DNA from: Lachnospiraceae bacterium UBA6987
GTDB taxonomy: Bacteria; Bacillota; Clostridia; Lachnospirales; Lachnospiraceae
Assembly: GCA_002449955.1 (NCBI GenBank)
Contig: DJYD01000033.1
Location: forward strand, 43,478-92,163
DNA: 48,686 nt
Direction: 5' to 3'
Below the pieces are notes generated by a model that was not told where the DNA came from, made no database searches, and was given only the letters and a program-made list of their open reading frames with translations. Of this stretch, positions 16,202 to 24,602 are shown piece after piece. The position numbers and the translations under genes are program-made. The first letter of the stretch is position 1; every line of letters begins with the position of its first letter.

Positions 16202-18598
16202 TTACTTTGCGGTTTGCGCGATCGTCCCCGTACCGAGGATCTCATTGCGAATCTTGATCATATCCGACATGCGGATGTAGCCATCGTGATTGCAGTCGGC
16301 AGCTGCCAGCTGGCTTCCTTTTAAAGTACCGGTGTCAAGGATGTGATTTCGCACTTTGATCATATCCGACATCCTGAGGTTCCCGTCACCGTTCACATCA
16401 CCGTAGAGCAGCACGGTACCTTCGAAAAACGTGTCACCGGCTGCGCCGTAGACCTTGACCTGATCACCGGTCTTCATCACGCTGCCGCTCTCCTTCGCCT
16501 TGCCGTCCGCCGTGAAAAGCTTGCAGCTCATCTTATCGGTCAGGCCCAGGTTTTTAATGAAAGCATCCGTCTTCGTTCCGAAGGTCAGGCCGCTGATCTG
16601 CTTCTGATCCGAGATGGGATATTTGCTCTCCATCTTGTCTTCATAGCCTTTTTCGCAGTAGATGCTGATGGTGTAGACGCGCACATCACCGTTTTCCGCT
16701 GTGACCGTGATCTTGTAATCCGTCGTACCGTTTTTCAGCTTGATCGAGCCGGTCCCCTTGATCTGCGCCGTCGGATGATAGGCTTCGGCGCTCAGGCTTA
16801 CCGTATCCGGAACTTTATCGCCGGTAATGATCACGTTATAGAACAGCTCATCCTTATCAAAGGCCGGGAAGAGGTCATAGCCGCTTACCGAGATCGACTT
16901 CAGGCGGTTGTTGATGCAGCCGTCTCCCGTCGGACATTTTGCCGGTTCGGCAGGCAGTCCGCTGTATACCGGAATATCAAAGGCAAGCGGCATCTGTCTG
17001 AGCCCGGCATCATAGCCGTTGGAAAGTGATCTTCCCTCGGAGTACGCCCCCATGACGTTGGTCATGTACTGATGGACAAAATGATTCTTCGCATCACAGG
17101 ACGAGTTGTATTTTTTGAAATAAAGCGTATTCTGTCCGCCTAACACATAGTTAGTGGCCAGATATTCCGCGCCGCCCCAAAGCGCCCTGATGCGTGTGTT
17201 CCAGGGTCTGCTGTAAGAGGTGGCTCCGGTACCGCCGCCACTTGCAAACCACAGACCGTGGTCGTGTGCATTTTCTGTAGCGGTCGTATAGGCATAGACA
17301 CCGTAATAATTGAAATAGCCGGGGTACTTGGTACTGGTCCCGCTGATCGAAGGATTATCGACATAGCCGATCTCCTGTCTGATCACGGCGGCCAGGTATA
17401 AGGGGCTGACCCCGAGCGCCTTGCCGATCACGCAGAGCTCTGCCGGATAATAGAGAGGCGTTCCATCCACATCCTTATAGTTTTTCCCGGCAAGGAAATT
17501 GCCTTTCACGATATTTTCCACGCATTCCACGGTCTGGTAGTCGTCATAGCGCTGATCGAGGAACTGGAAAATATCCGTACTGTTCAGGAAATTGCGCGGG
17601 TCAAGGAAATACGCAACGAGCTCATCGGAAGCGGCATTCCAGCTTCCGTCGTAGAGCGCGTAGGTGGACGTTTCATAATTATAGTAGCCATCCGCAGCTT
17701 TCTTCCAGGAAGAAGGCTGGCCGGGATGGATCAGGCTCATGCCCGGATAAGTCGGACGGTTGATCTCGTTCGCGATGGCACCAGACCAGCTCTCGCCGGT
17801 ATCATTGGCCAGGAATACCCAGTTTGGATACTGGCTGTGCAGAGAAATCAGATAGGACTGATAGCCTGCCGGGAAGCCCAGGAAAGTCAGATAATCCTGA
17901 TAGGCATTTTTTCCCGGCTTGATCGTACCGGTGCGTGTATAATTGCCGCTGATATAGCCGGTGACTTCTTCACCGTCCACCACAAGGCCGGTTGCGACCT
18001 TATACCAGCCGTCCTCTTCTCCCAGAACTTCCAGGACGACACCCCTGCGCACTGTGGCAAGGATCTCGCCGGATTTATTCGGCGCATTACGAAGATTCAG
18101 AACCGAAGCCCCCTGCAGAACGCAGAGCGTAACCTGTGATTTCAGGCTCTCCACGGGATAACTGCGGTAAGGGATCGAATAGGGACCTGCGGGTTCCGGC
18201 GCCTCCGTCGGTTCTTCCGTAGTCTCCTCACTCGTTTCTCCTGAACTGCCTTCAGAAGAGGGATCCGCTTCTTCTGACGATTCCCCCTCTGTCATCAGAT
18301 CTGCCGCAGGCGTTTCCGGGATGGTCTCCGGCACCAGCTCTTCCTCGCTTTCATCAGAAGCTTCTGTCAGGGTATCCGAAGTATCATTTTCTTCCAAAGC
18401 CGAGAGCTCCGCCTGGTCCATCGTGCTTTCCGGGGTCTCCTCTTCGATAGCCCCCTCCAGAGAAATATCTGCCTGGCTTTCAGGCACCGCCTCCGGGGCC
18501 TCCTGCGCCTGTGCACGGCCGGAAAATGCGGACAGCACAAGCAGGAGAGCCAGGACGGCGCTCCATACTCTTCTCATCTGCTGTCCATTTCTCCGCAT
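16202..18598 (-). CDS. Secreted SH3-glucosaminidase with C-terminal dockerin
   Basis: A 798-residue exported peptidoglycan hydrolase. It has a signal peptide (1-31), an acidic low-complexity stretch (32-138), a bacterial SH3 domain (about 154-221), an N-acetylglucosaminidase domain (about 230-548, with FLDPRNFLNSTDIFQFL and probable catalytic Glu409 in IRQEIG), a cadherin-like sandwich (about 563-648), a small linker domain and a type I dockerin (about 732-792). The dockerin has two calcium loops with ligands at 734, 736, 738, 740, 745 and at 768, 770, 772, 779. The nearest partner is the cohesin-like protein encoded 9 bases downstream. The enzyme probably trims the wall at a defined surface site. 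Domain calls are by eye; the hydrolase family and dockerin are clear. Confidence 0.85.
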   Translation of the reverse strand: MRRNGQQMRRVWSAVLALLLVLSAFSGRAQAQEAPEAVPESQADISLEGAIEEETPESTMDQAELSALEENDTSDTLTEASDESEEELVPETIPETPAADLMTEGESSEEADPSSEGSSGETSEETTEEPTEAPEPAGPYSIPYRSYPVESLKSQVTLCVLQGASVLNLRNAPNKSGEILATVRRGVVLEVLGEEDGWYKVATGLVVDGEEVTGYISGNYTRTGTIKPGKNAYQDYLTFLGFPAGYQSYLISLHSQYPNWVFLANDTGESWSGAIANEINRPTYPGMSLIHPGQPSSWKKAADGYYNYETSTYALYDGSWNAASDELVAYFLDPRNFLNSTDIFQFLDQRYDDYQTVECVENIVKGNFLAGKNYKDVDGTPLYYPAELCVIGKALGVSPLYLAAVIRQEIGYVDNPSISGTSTKYPGYFNYYGVYAYTTATENAHDHGLWFASGGGTGATSYSRPWNTRIRALWGGAEYLATNYVLGGQNTLYFKKYNSSCDAKNHFVHQYMTNVMGAYSEGRSLSNGYDAGLRQMPLAFDIPVYSGLPAEPAKCPTGDGCINNRLKSISVSGYDLFPAFDKDELFYNVIITGDKVPDTVSLSAEAYHPTAQIKGTGSIKLKNGTTDYKITVTAENGDVRVYTISIYCEKGYEDKMESKYPISDQKQISGLTFGTKTDAFIKNLGLTDKMSCKLFTADGKAKESGSVMKTGDQVKVYGAAGDTFFEGTVLLYGDVNGDGNLRMSDMIKVRNHILDTGTLKGSQLAAADCNHDGYIRMSDMIKIRNEILGTGTIAQTAK

Positions 18599-18625
18599 AG
18601 CATCTACCTCTCAATGATAACACAA

Positions 18626-18649
18626 ACAAAGGTCCCGCAGGCCCTTTGT
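18626..18649 (-). terminator. Weak terminator-like hairpin after yajC
   Basis: ACAAAGG/CCTTTGT with a 10-base loop, followed on the minus strand by TTGTG. The T run is poor, so some read-through into the surface-protein operon is possible. Confidence 0.45.
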
Positions 18650-18673
18650 CTGTCACTATTGCTTTGTGTCACC

Positions 18674-18994
18674 TCAGTCTTCCGAAGGCTTCTCGATCTG
18701 CACGATGGCCTGCTTCTGCATCGGAATGCGGCAGTTCTTGTTGTTGCCGAATTCCACGATCACCGTGTCGTCCGTCATATCAATGATGACGCCATAGAAG
18801 CCTGCGGTGGTCAGCACACTGTCACCGATCGCCATGCTGGCCATCAGTTCCTGCTGCTGTTTTTTCTGTTTCTTCTGAGGCTTGATGATCATGAAGTACA
18901 TCATCGCCGCAATCAGCACGACATAAACGATAAGCACCCATGTTCCGCCGCCCTGAGGGGCTGCCGCATCAGCCATCAGCATTACTTTTTCCAT
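18674..18994 (-). CDS. yajC: Preprotein translocase subunit YajC
   Basis: A 106-residue accessory membrane protein of the Sec translocase (SecDF-YajC complex). One membrane helix (about 15-35, WVLIVYVVLIAAMMYFMII) is followed by the conserved RP/KPQKKQKK basic patch and a small beta domain (IGDSVLTTAGFYGVI). The open frame extends 39 codons upstream through tgt, but GGAGG sits ten bases before this ATG and the family starts here. It lies 16 bases downstream of tgt, the standard tgt-yajC pair in bacteria. Confidence 0.94.
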   Translation of the reverse strand: MEKVMLMADAAAPQGGGTWVLIVYVVLIAAMMYFMIIKPQKKQKKQQQELMASMAIGDSVLTTAGFYGVIIDMTDDTVIVEFGNNKNCRIPMQKQAIVQIEKPSED

Positions 18995-19010
18995 ATTGCT
19001 TTTTCCTCCG

Positions 19011-20186
19011 TCAACCGCGTGAGAATTTCTCCTGCGCGGCAGTTTCAAGCTCGCCCTCTGCCATGCGGCGCAGCTTTTCCTGCTTGTACTGCGGGAAGCG
19101 CTCTTCATCAAGGCTTAAGCGAATCTCACTCATCATTGTATTATAAAAATACAAATTATGCAAGACACAGAATCGCATTCCGAGCATTTCTCCCGCCTTC
19201 AGCAGGTGACGCACGTAGGCGCGGCTGTAAGCGGCCCTGCAGACCGGGCAGCCGCAGCCCTCTTCGATCGGGCGCTCATCCCGCTCATATTTCGCATTTA
19301 GCAGGTTCATCTTGCCATGGTTCGTATACACATGACCGTGGCGGCCGTTGCGGCTCGGGTACACACAGTCGAAGAAATCGATGCCGCGTTCCACGCCTTC
19401 CAGGATATTGGCGGGCGTTCCCACCCCCATCAGGTAAGTCGGCTTTGCCTGCGGCAGATGCGGCACCACGGCGTCGAGGATGCGGTACATCTCCTCTGTC
19501 GGCTCACCGACAGCCAGACCGCCGACCGCATAGCCTGGCAGATCGAAGGCCGCAATCTCCTCCGCATGGCGGATGCGGATATCCTCAAAGGTCGCGCCCT
19601 GATTGATCCCGAACAGCAGCTGGTCGCGGTTGATCGTGGTCTCCAGCTCATTCAGGCGCTTTTGCTCGTCGATGCAGCGCTTAAGCCACCTGGTGGTGCG
19701 GGCTACGCTCATCTCTGCGTACTTGTACTCCGCCGGGTTTTTGACGCATTCATCAAAGGCCATGGCGATCGTGGAGCCGAGATTCGACTGGATCTGCATG
19801 CTCTCTTCCGGTCCCATGAAGATCAGTCTGCCGTCCACATGGGAGTGAAAACGGACGCCTTCCTCCTTGATCTTCCGCAGTTCGGCAAGTGAAAAGACCT
19901 GGAAGCCGCCGGAGTCGGTCAGTATGGGTCTGTCCCATTTCATGAAGCAGTGCAGGCCGCCAAGATCATGGATCAGCTTATCGCCCGGCCGGACATGCAG
20001 GTGATAGGTATTCGATAACTCCACCTGGCAGCCGATCGTTCTCAGATCCTCTGTGGACACGGCGCCCTTGATCGCACCTGCGGTCCCGACATTCATAAAA
20101 ACCGGTGTTTCAATGGTGCCGTGGACGGTTTCAAAACGGCCGCGTTTGGCACGTCCGGAGGTTTTTAACAGCGTGTATTTGGCCAT
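19011..20186 (-). CDS. tgt: tRNA-guanine(34) transglycosylase
   Basis: Exchanges guanine-34 of Asp, Asn, His and Tyr tRNAs for a queuine precursor in queuosine synthesis. The 391-residue protein carries catalytic Asp91 in LTDSGGFQVFSL, the GGLAVGEP substrate loop, and FDCVYPSRNGRHG with the second aspartate. The C-terminal zinc site reads CGCPVC, then FCVLHN. The length is typical. AAGGAG lies upstream of the ATG. It is followed by yajC as in most bacteria, and preceded by a MATE gene 15 bases upstream that may share its transcript. Confidence 0.96.
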   Translation of the reverse strand: MAKYTLLKTSGRAKRGRFETVHGTIETPVFMNVGTAGAIKGAVSTEDLRTIGCQVELSNTYHLHVRPGDKLIHDLGGLHCFMKWDRPILTDSGGFQVFSLAELRKIKEEGVRFHSHVDGRLIFMGPEESMQIQSNLGSTIAMAFDECVKNPAEYKYAEMSVARTTRWLKRCIDEQKRLNELETTINRDQLLFGINQGATFEDIRIRHAEEIAAFDLPGYAVGGLAVGEPTEEMYRILDAVVPHLPQAKPTYLMGVGTPANILEGVERGIDFFDCVYPSRNGRHGHVYTNHGKMNLLNAKYERDERPIEEGCGCPVCRAAYSRAYVRHLLKAGEMLGMRFCVLHNLYFYNTMMSEIRLSLDEERFPQYKQEKLRRMAEGELETAAQEKFSRG

Positions 20187-20201
20187 ATGGTTCTCCTTTT
20201 C

Positions 20202-21581
20202 TCAGGAAATCCCGTTTGCCGGGAAAGCGATTCGCCTGATGCAGTGAGCTGCATAGGCTCCTTCAAAAATGGTCAGCAGGATCCAGCCGGCTCCGACGGA
20301 AATGCAGATGCCGTAGATCCCCATCGTCGGGATCAGAAGCGCAGACAGGATCACACGCAAAATGACCTGACCGGCCGAAGCAATCATGGTCACCTTCAGT
20401 TTACCGATGCCGCGGAAAAATCCCTGAAGCATTTCTCCCGTCATGCTGAACATGTAGAGAAACGCCATGGTTCCCGTATAGATCGCCCCTGCGCTGATGA
20501 CGGCCTCATCCGATGAAAAGACGGAGATCAGCTGTGCAGGCAGCAGGGTGCACAGGGTTCCGAGCACCAGGCCGTAAGCCAGATCAATGACAAGGCCTTT
20601 CTTGAAAAAGCCCTTGACCCGTTCCGCGTTGCGGTGGCCGAAGTTCTGCGCCATGCAGACGACCATCCCCGCAGAGATGCCCTGCGACACGGCCTGGAAC
20701 AGCACCTCAAGCCGCATGCCCATGTTGTAGCCGGTGACCGTATCCTGGCCAAGCGGCGTCAGCATCCCCTGGATGAGGAGCCGGCCCGCGTACACGACCG
20801 TGCTCTGCATAGCCGTCGCCCAGGCATAGCTCAGAATGACGCCGCCCATGCCTCTGACCGGCCTGAGCTCGCTTCTGCCAAGGGAAAGCGGCGCGCAGTT
20901 CTTATGCGTATACAGCATCAAAGCCACCGCTGATAGCACCTGGCAGGAAACCGTGGATGCCGCAACGCCGGCAACACCGAAATGCAGGACTCTGATCAGG
21001 ATGATATCCAGCACAGCATGCAGAATGGAACTGACCGCAAGAACAATAAACGGAAAGCGCGAATTGCCGTAGGAACGCAGGATCGTCGCGTAGTACACAT
21101 AGAGAAAATTGAAAATGAGGCCGCCGGCAACAACCGACAGATAGGTCATGGCTTCCGTGATCGTCTCGGGATCGGTTTGCTCGGAAACCAGAATCGGTCT
21201 GGAGGAAAGAAAAACGATAAGCGTCAGTATGAGTGTCAAAAAGGCGCCGCCCGTAAGGGCTGTTGCATGGACCTTTTTCAGCTTGTCCCACTCTCCCGCG
21301 CCGCACAGCTGACTGATCAGTACGCCTACGCCGGTACAGGCACCGACGATCAGGCCGTAGACCAGGTCCATGATCGGGCTGGCTGCACTGATGCCTGAAA
21401 GCGGCAGAGTGCCCAGATACCGCCCCACAACGATTGCATCAACGATATTGTAAAGCTGCTGAAAAAGATTGCCGCAGATGATCGGAACGGCAAACATTAA
21501 CAGCGTCGGCAGCTGTTTGCCATACAGGATAGCCTCCTGCTTGTTCGATGATGCGGATCCTCCGGGGTTTGAATGTGCCAT
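20202..21581 (-). CDS. MATE-family efflux transporter
   Basis: A 459-residue inner-membrane antiporter with about 12 helices in two homologous halves. The first half begins with GKQLPTLLMFAVPIICGNLFQQLYNIVDAIVVGR split over helix 1; this N-QQLY-D-VGR pattern is the MATE signature. Substrates cannot be read from the sequence; drugs, dyes or metabolites are usual. An ATG 13 codons earlier lacks a ribosome site, while AGGAG lies five bases before 21581. A promoter at 21619-21646 precedes it. It may be the first gene of a MATE-tgt-yajC transcript. Confidence 0.9.
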   Translation of the reverse strand: MAHSNPGGSASSNKQEAILYGKQLPTLLMFAVPIICGNLFQQLYNIVDAIVVGRYLGTLPLSGISAASPIMDLVYGLIVGACTGVGVLISQLCGAGEWDKLKKVHATALTGGAFLTLILTLIVFLSSRPILVSEQTDPETITEAMTYLSVVAGGLIFNFLYVYYATILRSYGNSRFPFIVLAVSSILHAVLDIILIRVLHFGVAGVAASTVSCQVLSAVALMLYTHKNCAPLSLGRSELRPVRGMGGVILSYAWATAMQSTVVYAGRLLIQGMLTPLGQDTVTGYNMGMRLEVLFQAVSQGISAGMVVCMAQNFGHRNAERVKGFFKKGLVIDLAYGLVLGTLCTLLPAQLISVFSSDEAVISAGAIYTGTMAFLYMFSMTGEMLQGFFRGIGKLKVTMIASAGQVILRVILSALLIPTMGIYGICISVGAGWILLTIFEGAYAAHCIRRIAFPANGIS

Positions 21582-21618
21582 AATATCTCCTGCCGGTGGT
21601 TTGACCACACGTAAGCCC

Positions 21619-21646
21619 ATTATAAACGATTGCGGGACATTTTCAA
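21619..21646 (-). promoter_or_regulatory. Sigma-A promoter for the MATE gene
   Basis: On the minus strand, TTGAAA (21641-21646), 16 bases and TATAAT (21619-21624). The -35 lies inside the hairpin that ends the V-ATPase operon. Confidence 0.6.
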
Positions 21647-21662
21647 CCGAAAATGTCCCGCA
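21631..21662. terminator. Perfect 14-bp hairpin after the V-ATPase operon
   Basis: TGCGGGACATTTTC and its exact complement enclose a four-base loop. No T run follows on the minus strand, so it may act as an mRNA 3' end rather than a full intrinsic terminator. Confidence 0.55.
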
Positions 21663-21693
21663 GATTCCGGATGACAGCTTAAAAGCTGTTTTC

Positions 21694-22122
21694 TCAGCCG
21701 TTCAAGAGCAGCAGGCCGAAAACGAGGGTGAACAGCGCCACCGTCTCAATGATACCGATAACGATGAAATAGTTCGCCGTGCCCTTGCCCGTCGAGCCAA
21801 GTGCGTCGGAAGCCGCAGCCGCCGCCTTGCCTTGGAACAGAGCGGAAAGGCCGATCGCAAGGCCGCAGAACAGGCCGACGCCGAGTGCCATGCCCGGATC
21901 CACGTTTGCCGAGCGGATGAAGTTCATCAGCAGGAAGCCGTAGATGGTCTGCGTCAGCGGCGCGCCGGAAAACGCGATCATGATGAAGGGAGCGGGTTTG
22001 CCGCTCGCGTAACATTTTTTCCATGCCCCGATGGCAGACATGCCTGCATAGCCTGCGCCGAAAGCAGAACCAGCAGCCGATAATCCAAGAGCGGCAGCCA
22101 TGCCAACAAATGCCAGATTCAT
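21694..22122 (-). CDS. ntpK: V-type ATPase membrane rotor subunit K
   Basis: The 142-residue proteolipid that forms the membrane ring and carries the ion. It has four helices in two hairpins. The ion-binding carboxylate is Glu126 in GIIETVALF on helix 4; the first hairpin carries Gln58 in PLTQTIYGF. Thr57, Gln58, Gln97 and Glu126 match the sodium ligands of Enterococcus hirae NtpK (Thr64, Gln65, Gln110, Glu139). Sodium rather than proton coupling is therefore likely by comparison. It is the last gene of the operon. Confidence 0.92.
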   Translation of the reverse strand: MNLAFVGMAAALGLSAAGSAFGAGYAGMSAIGAWKKCYASGKPAPFIMIAFSGAPLTQTIYGFLLMNFIRSANVDPGMALGVGLFCGLAIGLSALFQGKAAAAASDALGSTGKGTANYFIVIGIIETVALFTLVFGLLLLNG

Positions 22123-22154
22123 AATTCAACTCCTTTTAATATATGTTTTCTTCA

Positions 22155-23981
22155 CTAATTTTGCAGTTTTTCGTTTTCCTTGAACGGCTCATAAGGGATA
22201 CCCGTCCATTCCAGTCCGACCTGGCCGGAGAATTCCAGCACGTTCAGGCGGACGCCGTGCACAACGACGGACAAGAAGCCCATCACAAGGTTTAACGCAT
22301 GTCCGATGATCACCACGATCACCCCGACAATGACCATCGGTCCCTTGAAGCCGGAGGCGATGTCATTGAAGCTCTGGGCGATGGCAAGGCCTGCCATGCC
22401 GACGGCAAACAGACGGATGTAGCTCATCACGTTGCCGAAACAGCTGATCGTGTTCAGGAAGGCCGTGAACGCGCCGCCGAGGCCGGCCTTAAGGCCCTGT
22501 CCGAAGCTCTTACCGGGCTCCATGCCGCTGAAAAGAACGACCAACAGGAAGGCCACGCCTATCCCGCCGAACACCGGGACCATCGGGATGCTCTCCCCGA
22601 TGACTAACACGAGCGCCAGCAGATACATGGATACGATCGCGATCACCCAGCCGAGATCGGCGATCCAGCTGAGATTTTTCTCCGCGATCTTTTTCCGGAT
22701 CGCAAGGAGCGAGCCAAGAGCCATCTGAACGGCGCCGATCGTGAAGGAAAACTTCATGATATTGTTCTGCTGCGCCGTTGCCGTGACATTAAAGTACTCG
22801 GGGTAGTTGGCAAAGCCGGGGATCACGAGCGATTTCAGGAAAGGCACCTCCATGGCCTTTTCAATCCCGAACCAGGTGCCCGTGACCGCGCCCCAGATGA
22901 TCGTGGCACCGGACAGCACGTACAGCAGGAACAGCACGTTGTTGATCTTCTTCATCTTGATGTTCATGGCGGCTGTCCCGATCAGGATCAGGAAGCCGTA
23001 GCCCGCATCGCCGATGATCATGGCGAAGAACAGGATGAAGAACAGGAGGAACCAGAGTGAAATATCCTGTTCCCTGTAGCCGGGCTGAATGCTCAGGATA
23101 TCGAAGACCGGCTTGATCAGGCGGGAGACCTTATTGTAGCGGACCTTCGTGGGGATCTGATCATCGTCCTCGGATACATCATCTATGGCAAAGGCCCAGC
23201 CGTTTGCCGCAGCTGCCTTTTTGAAGGCATCCGTATCGGCTTCCGGGATATAACCGGAGATCCAAACCAGATCGCTGTCCTCCTCCGCTGTCGCGCTGGC
23301 AGAGGACCAGATCTCCGCATTTTGTGCTTTTAGCAGCTGATCGCGGAAGCTTTCCGTATAAACGGCAGCACGCTTTATCTCCTGATCGCAGGCCTCGGCA
23401 CGCCGGTCGCAGGCAGCGATTTCCTCCTGCAGCTCACTTAAGCTCTTTTCCGGGAGCGTGAATTCCGTGGCCGGGATCTGCGGCGGAAGTTTGCCTAAAA
23501 CGGCGACGGTCTCCATCTTATCCACCGGAGCCAGGCGAATCAGCCGGATCTGCTCATCGCCCGCTGCCAGCTGATAATCCTTGCTGCTCATGCGGTAAAA
23601 ATGCAGATCATAGCCGTCTTCCCTAAGTCTTCTGACTTCTTCCGGTGAAAAATCACCGTAGTCCCGGATCCTGTCGATCTCGGCAGCGGCCGCACCTCTC
23701 TTCTGCGCAAGCTCCGTCTTCTCTTCCATGCAGCCAAGCACCTGGCTCAAGACCTTTTCAAAGGCCTCATCAGAGAGACGCTCATCAGCAGGCTTTTCCG
23801 CTTTATAATCGGATAAGGCCATCATCGCTTTCGAAACAGAGGCAAAGCGTTCTATGCTTTCCCGGCTCGCACTCTTTTTCTCCGCGAGATGCAGGATCCC
23901 CAGATTTCTCAGGGCCCCCAGCATTTCCTTCTTATGGGAAGCAGCGGAAACCACGCAGACTTTTTTCATTTTTTCTATCAT
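22155..23981 (-). CDS. ntpI: V-type ATPase subunit I (stator membrane subunit)
   Basis: A 608-residue subunit that joins the stator to the rotor ring and holds the ion half-channels. The N-terminal half is cytoplasmic with coiled-coil stretches (about 1-300). The C-terminal half has about seven membrane helices. The conserved arginine Arg523 in MSYIRLFAVG is the residue expected to face the rotor carboxylate. It starts within the end of subunit D (4-base overlap). It is followed by subunit K. Confidence 0.92.
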   Translation of the reverse strand: MIEKMKKVCVVSAASHKKEMLGALRNLGILHLAEKKSASRESIERFASVSKAMMALSDYKAEKPADERLSDEAFEKVLSQVLGCMEEKTELAQKRGAAAAEIDRIRDYGDFSPEEVRRLREDGYDLHFYRMSSKDYQLAAGDEQIRLIRLAPVDKMETVAVLGKLPPQIPATEFTLPEKSLSELQEEIAACDRRAEACDQEIKRAAVYTESFRDQLLKAQNAEIWSSASATAEEDSDLVWISGYIPEADTDAFKKAAAANGWAFAIDDVSEDDDQIPTKVRYNKVSRLIKPVFDILSIQPGYREQDISLWFLLFFILFFAMIIGDAGYGFLILIGTAAMNIKMKKINNVLFLLYVLSGATIIWGAVTGTWFGIEKAMEVPFLKSLVIPGFANYPEYFNVTATAQQNNIMKFSFTIGAVQMALGSLLAIRKKIAEKNLSWIADLGWVIAIVSMYLLALVLVIGESIPMVPVFGGIGVAFLLVVLFSGMEPGKSFGQGLKAGLGGAFTAFLNTISCFGNVMSYIRLFAVGMAGLAIAQSFNDIASGFKGPMVIVGVIVVIIGHALNLVMGFLSVVVHGVRLNVLEFSGQVGLEWTGIPYEPFKENEKLQN

Positions 23982-24592
23982 GTCTCCGCCCCCGTCAGTT
24001 TTTTCTTGGAGATCTTCCCGCGGACAACGGCTGCCGTCTGCTGATCCCCAAGATAGACGCCTATGATCCGGATATTTTCCTTCGCTTCCGGGATCTTGAC
24101 CTTTTCAAACAGGTTGACCCGCTGCGATGTCGAACGAAGCTCCTTTTCCAGCGCCTCTACCCTTTTTCGCTTCGTGGCGACCAAAGCATCAAGACGTGCT
24201 ATGCCGCGGAGCTTGACAAGGGCCGTATCCACCCAAAGGGGATAATCATCGACATCATAGGCAATATCTTTAAAGGTTAGTTCTTTAAATAACGGAACAC
24301 TGACACCGGCGATGTTTTCTGTCGCAGCGATGACCGAATCGGGCTGAACCAGTTGATCCAGTTTCCTATCCTCACTGAAAATGGTATTCTCAGCAAATAC
24401 CGCGATCCAGTCATCGAGGTCGCCGATCATATTCGTGCGGTCGATCTCCATCTGCTCGAGCTCGGCGTTTTCCTTCATGATTACGGTCTGCAGCTGCTGC
24501 TTTTTCAGCTGCAGCGTCGGAAGGTAGCGCTCAAACTGCTTCAGGTTATCTTTCTGCACCTTTTGCTCATTCTTGGTTAGTTTGATCGCCAT
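23978..24592 (-). CDS. ntpD: V-type ATPase subunit D (central shaft)
   Basis: The 204-residue central-stalk subunit, mostly two long helices that form a coiled coil inside the A3B3 head. The N-terminus TKNEQKVQKDNLKQFERYLP and the C-terminal RVNLFEKVKIPEAKENIRII pattern are typical. It lies 10 bases after B and overlaps I. No gene for subunit F, its usual partner in the shaft, is found in the operon. Confidence 0.9.
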   Translation of the reverse strand: MAIKLTKNEQKVQKDNLKQFERYLPTLQLKKQQLQTVIMKENAELEQMEIDRTNMIGDLDDWIAVFAENTIFSEDRKLDQLVQPDSVIAATENIAGVSVPLFKELTFKDIAYDVDDYPLWVDTALVKLRGIARLDALVATKRKRVEALEKELRSTSQRVNLFEKVKIPEAKENIRIIGVYLGDQQTAAVVRGKISKKKLTGAET

Positions 24593-24602
24593 AGCCTGCT
24601 CC

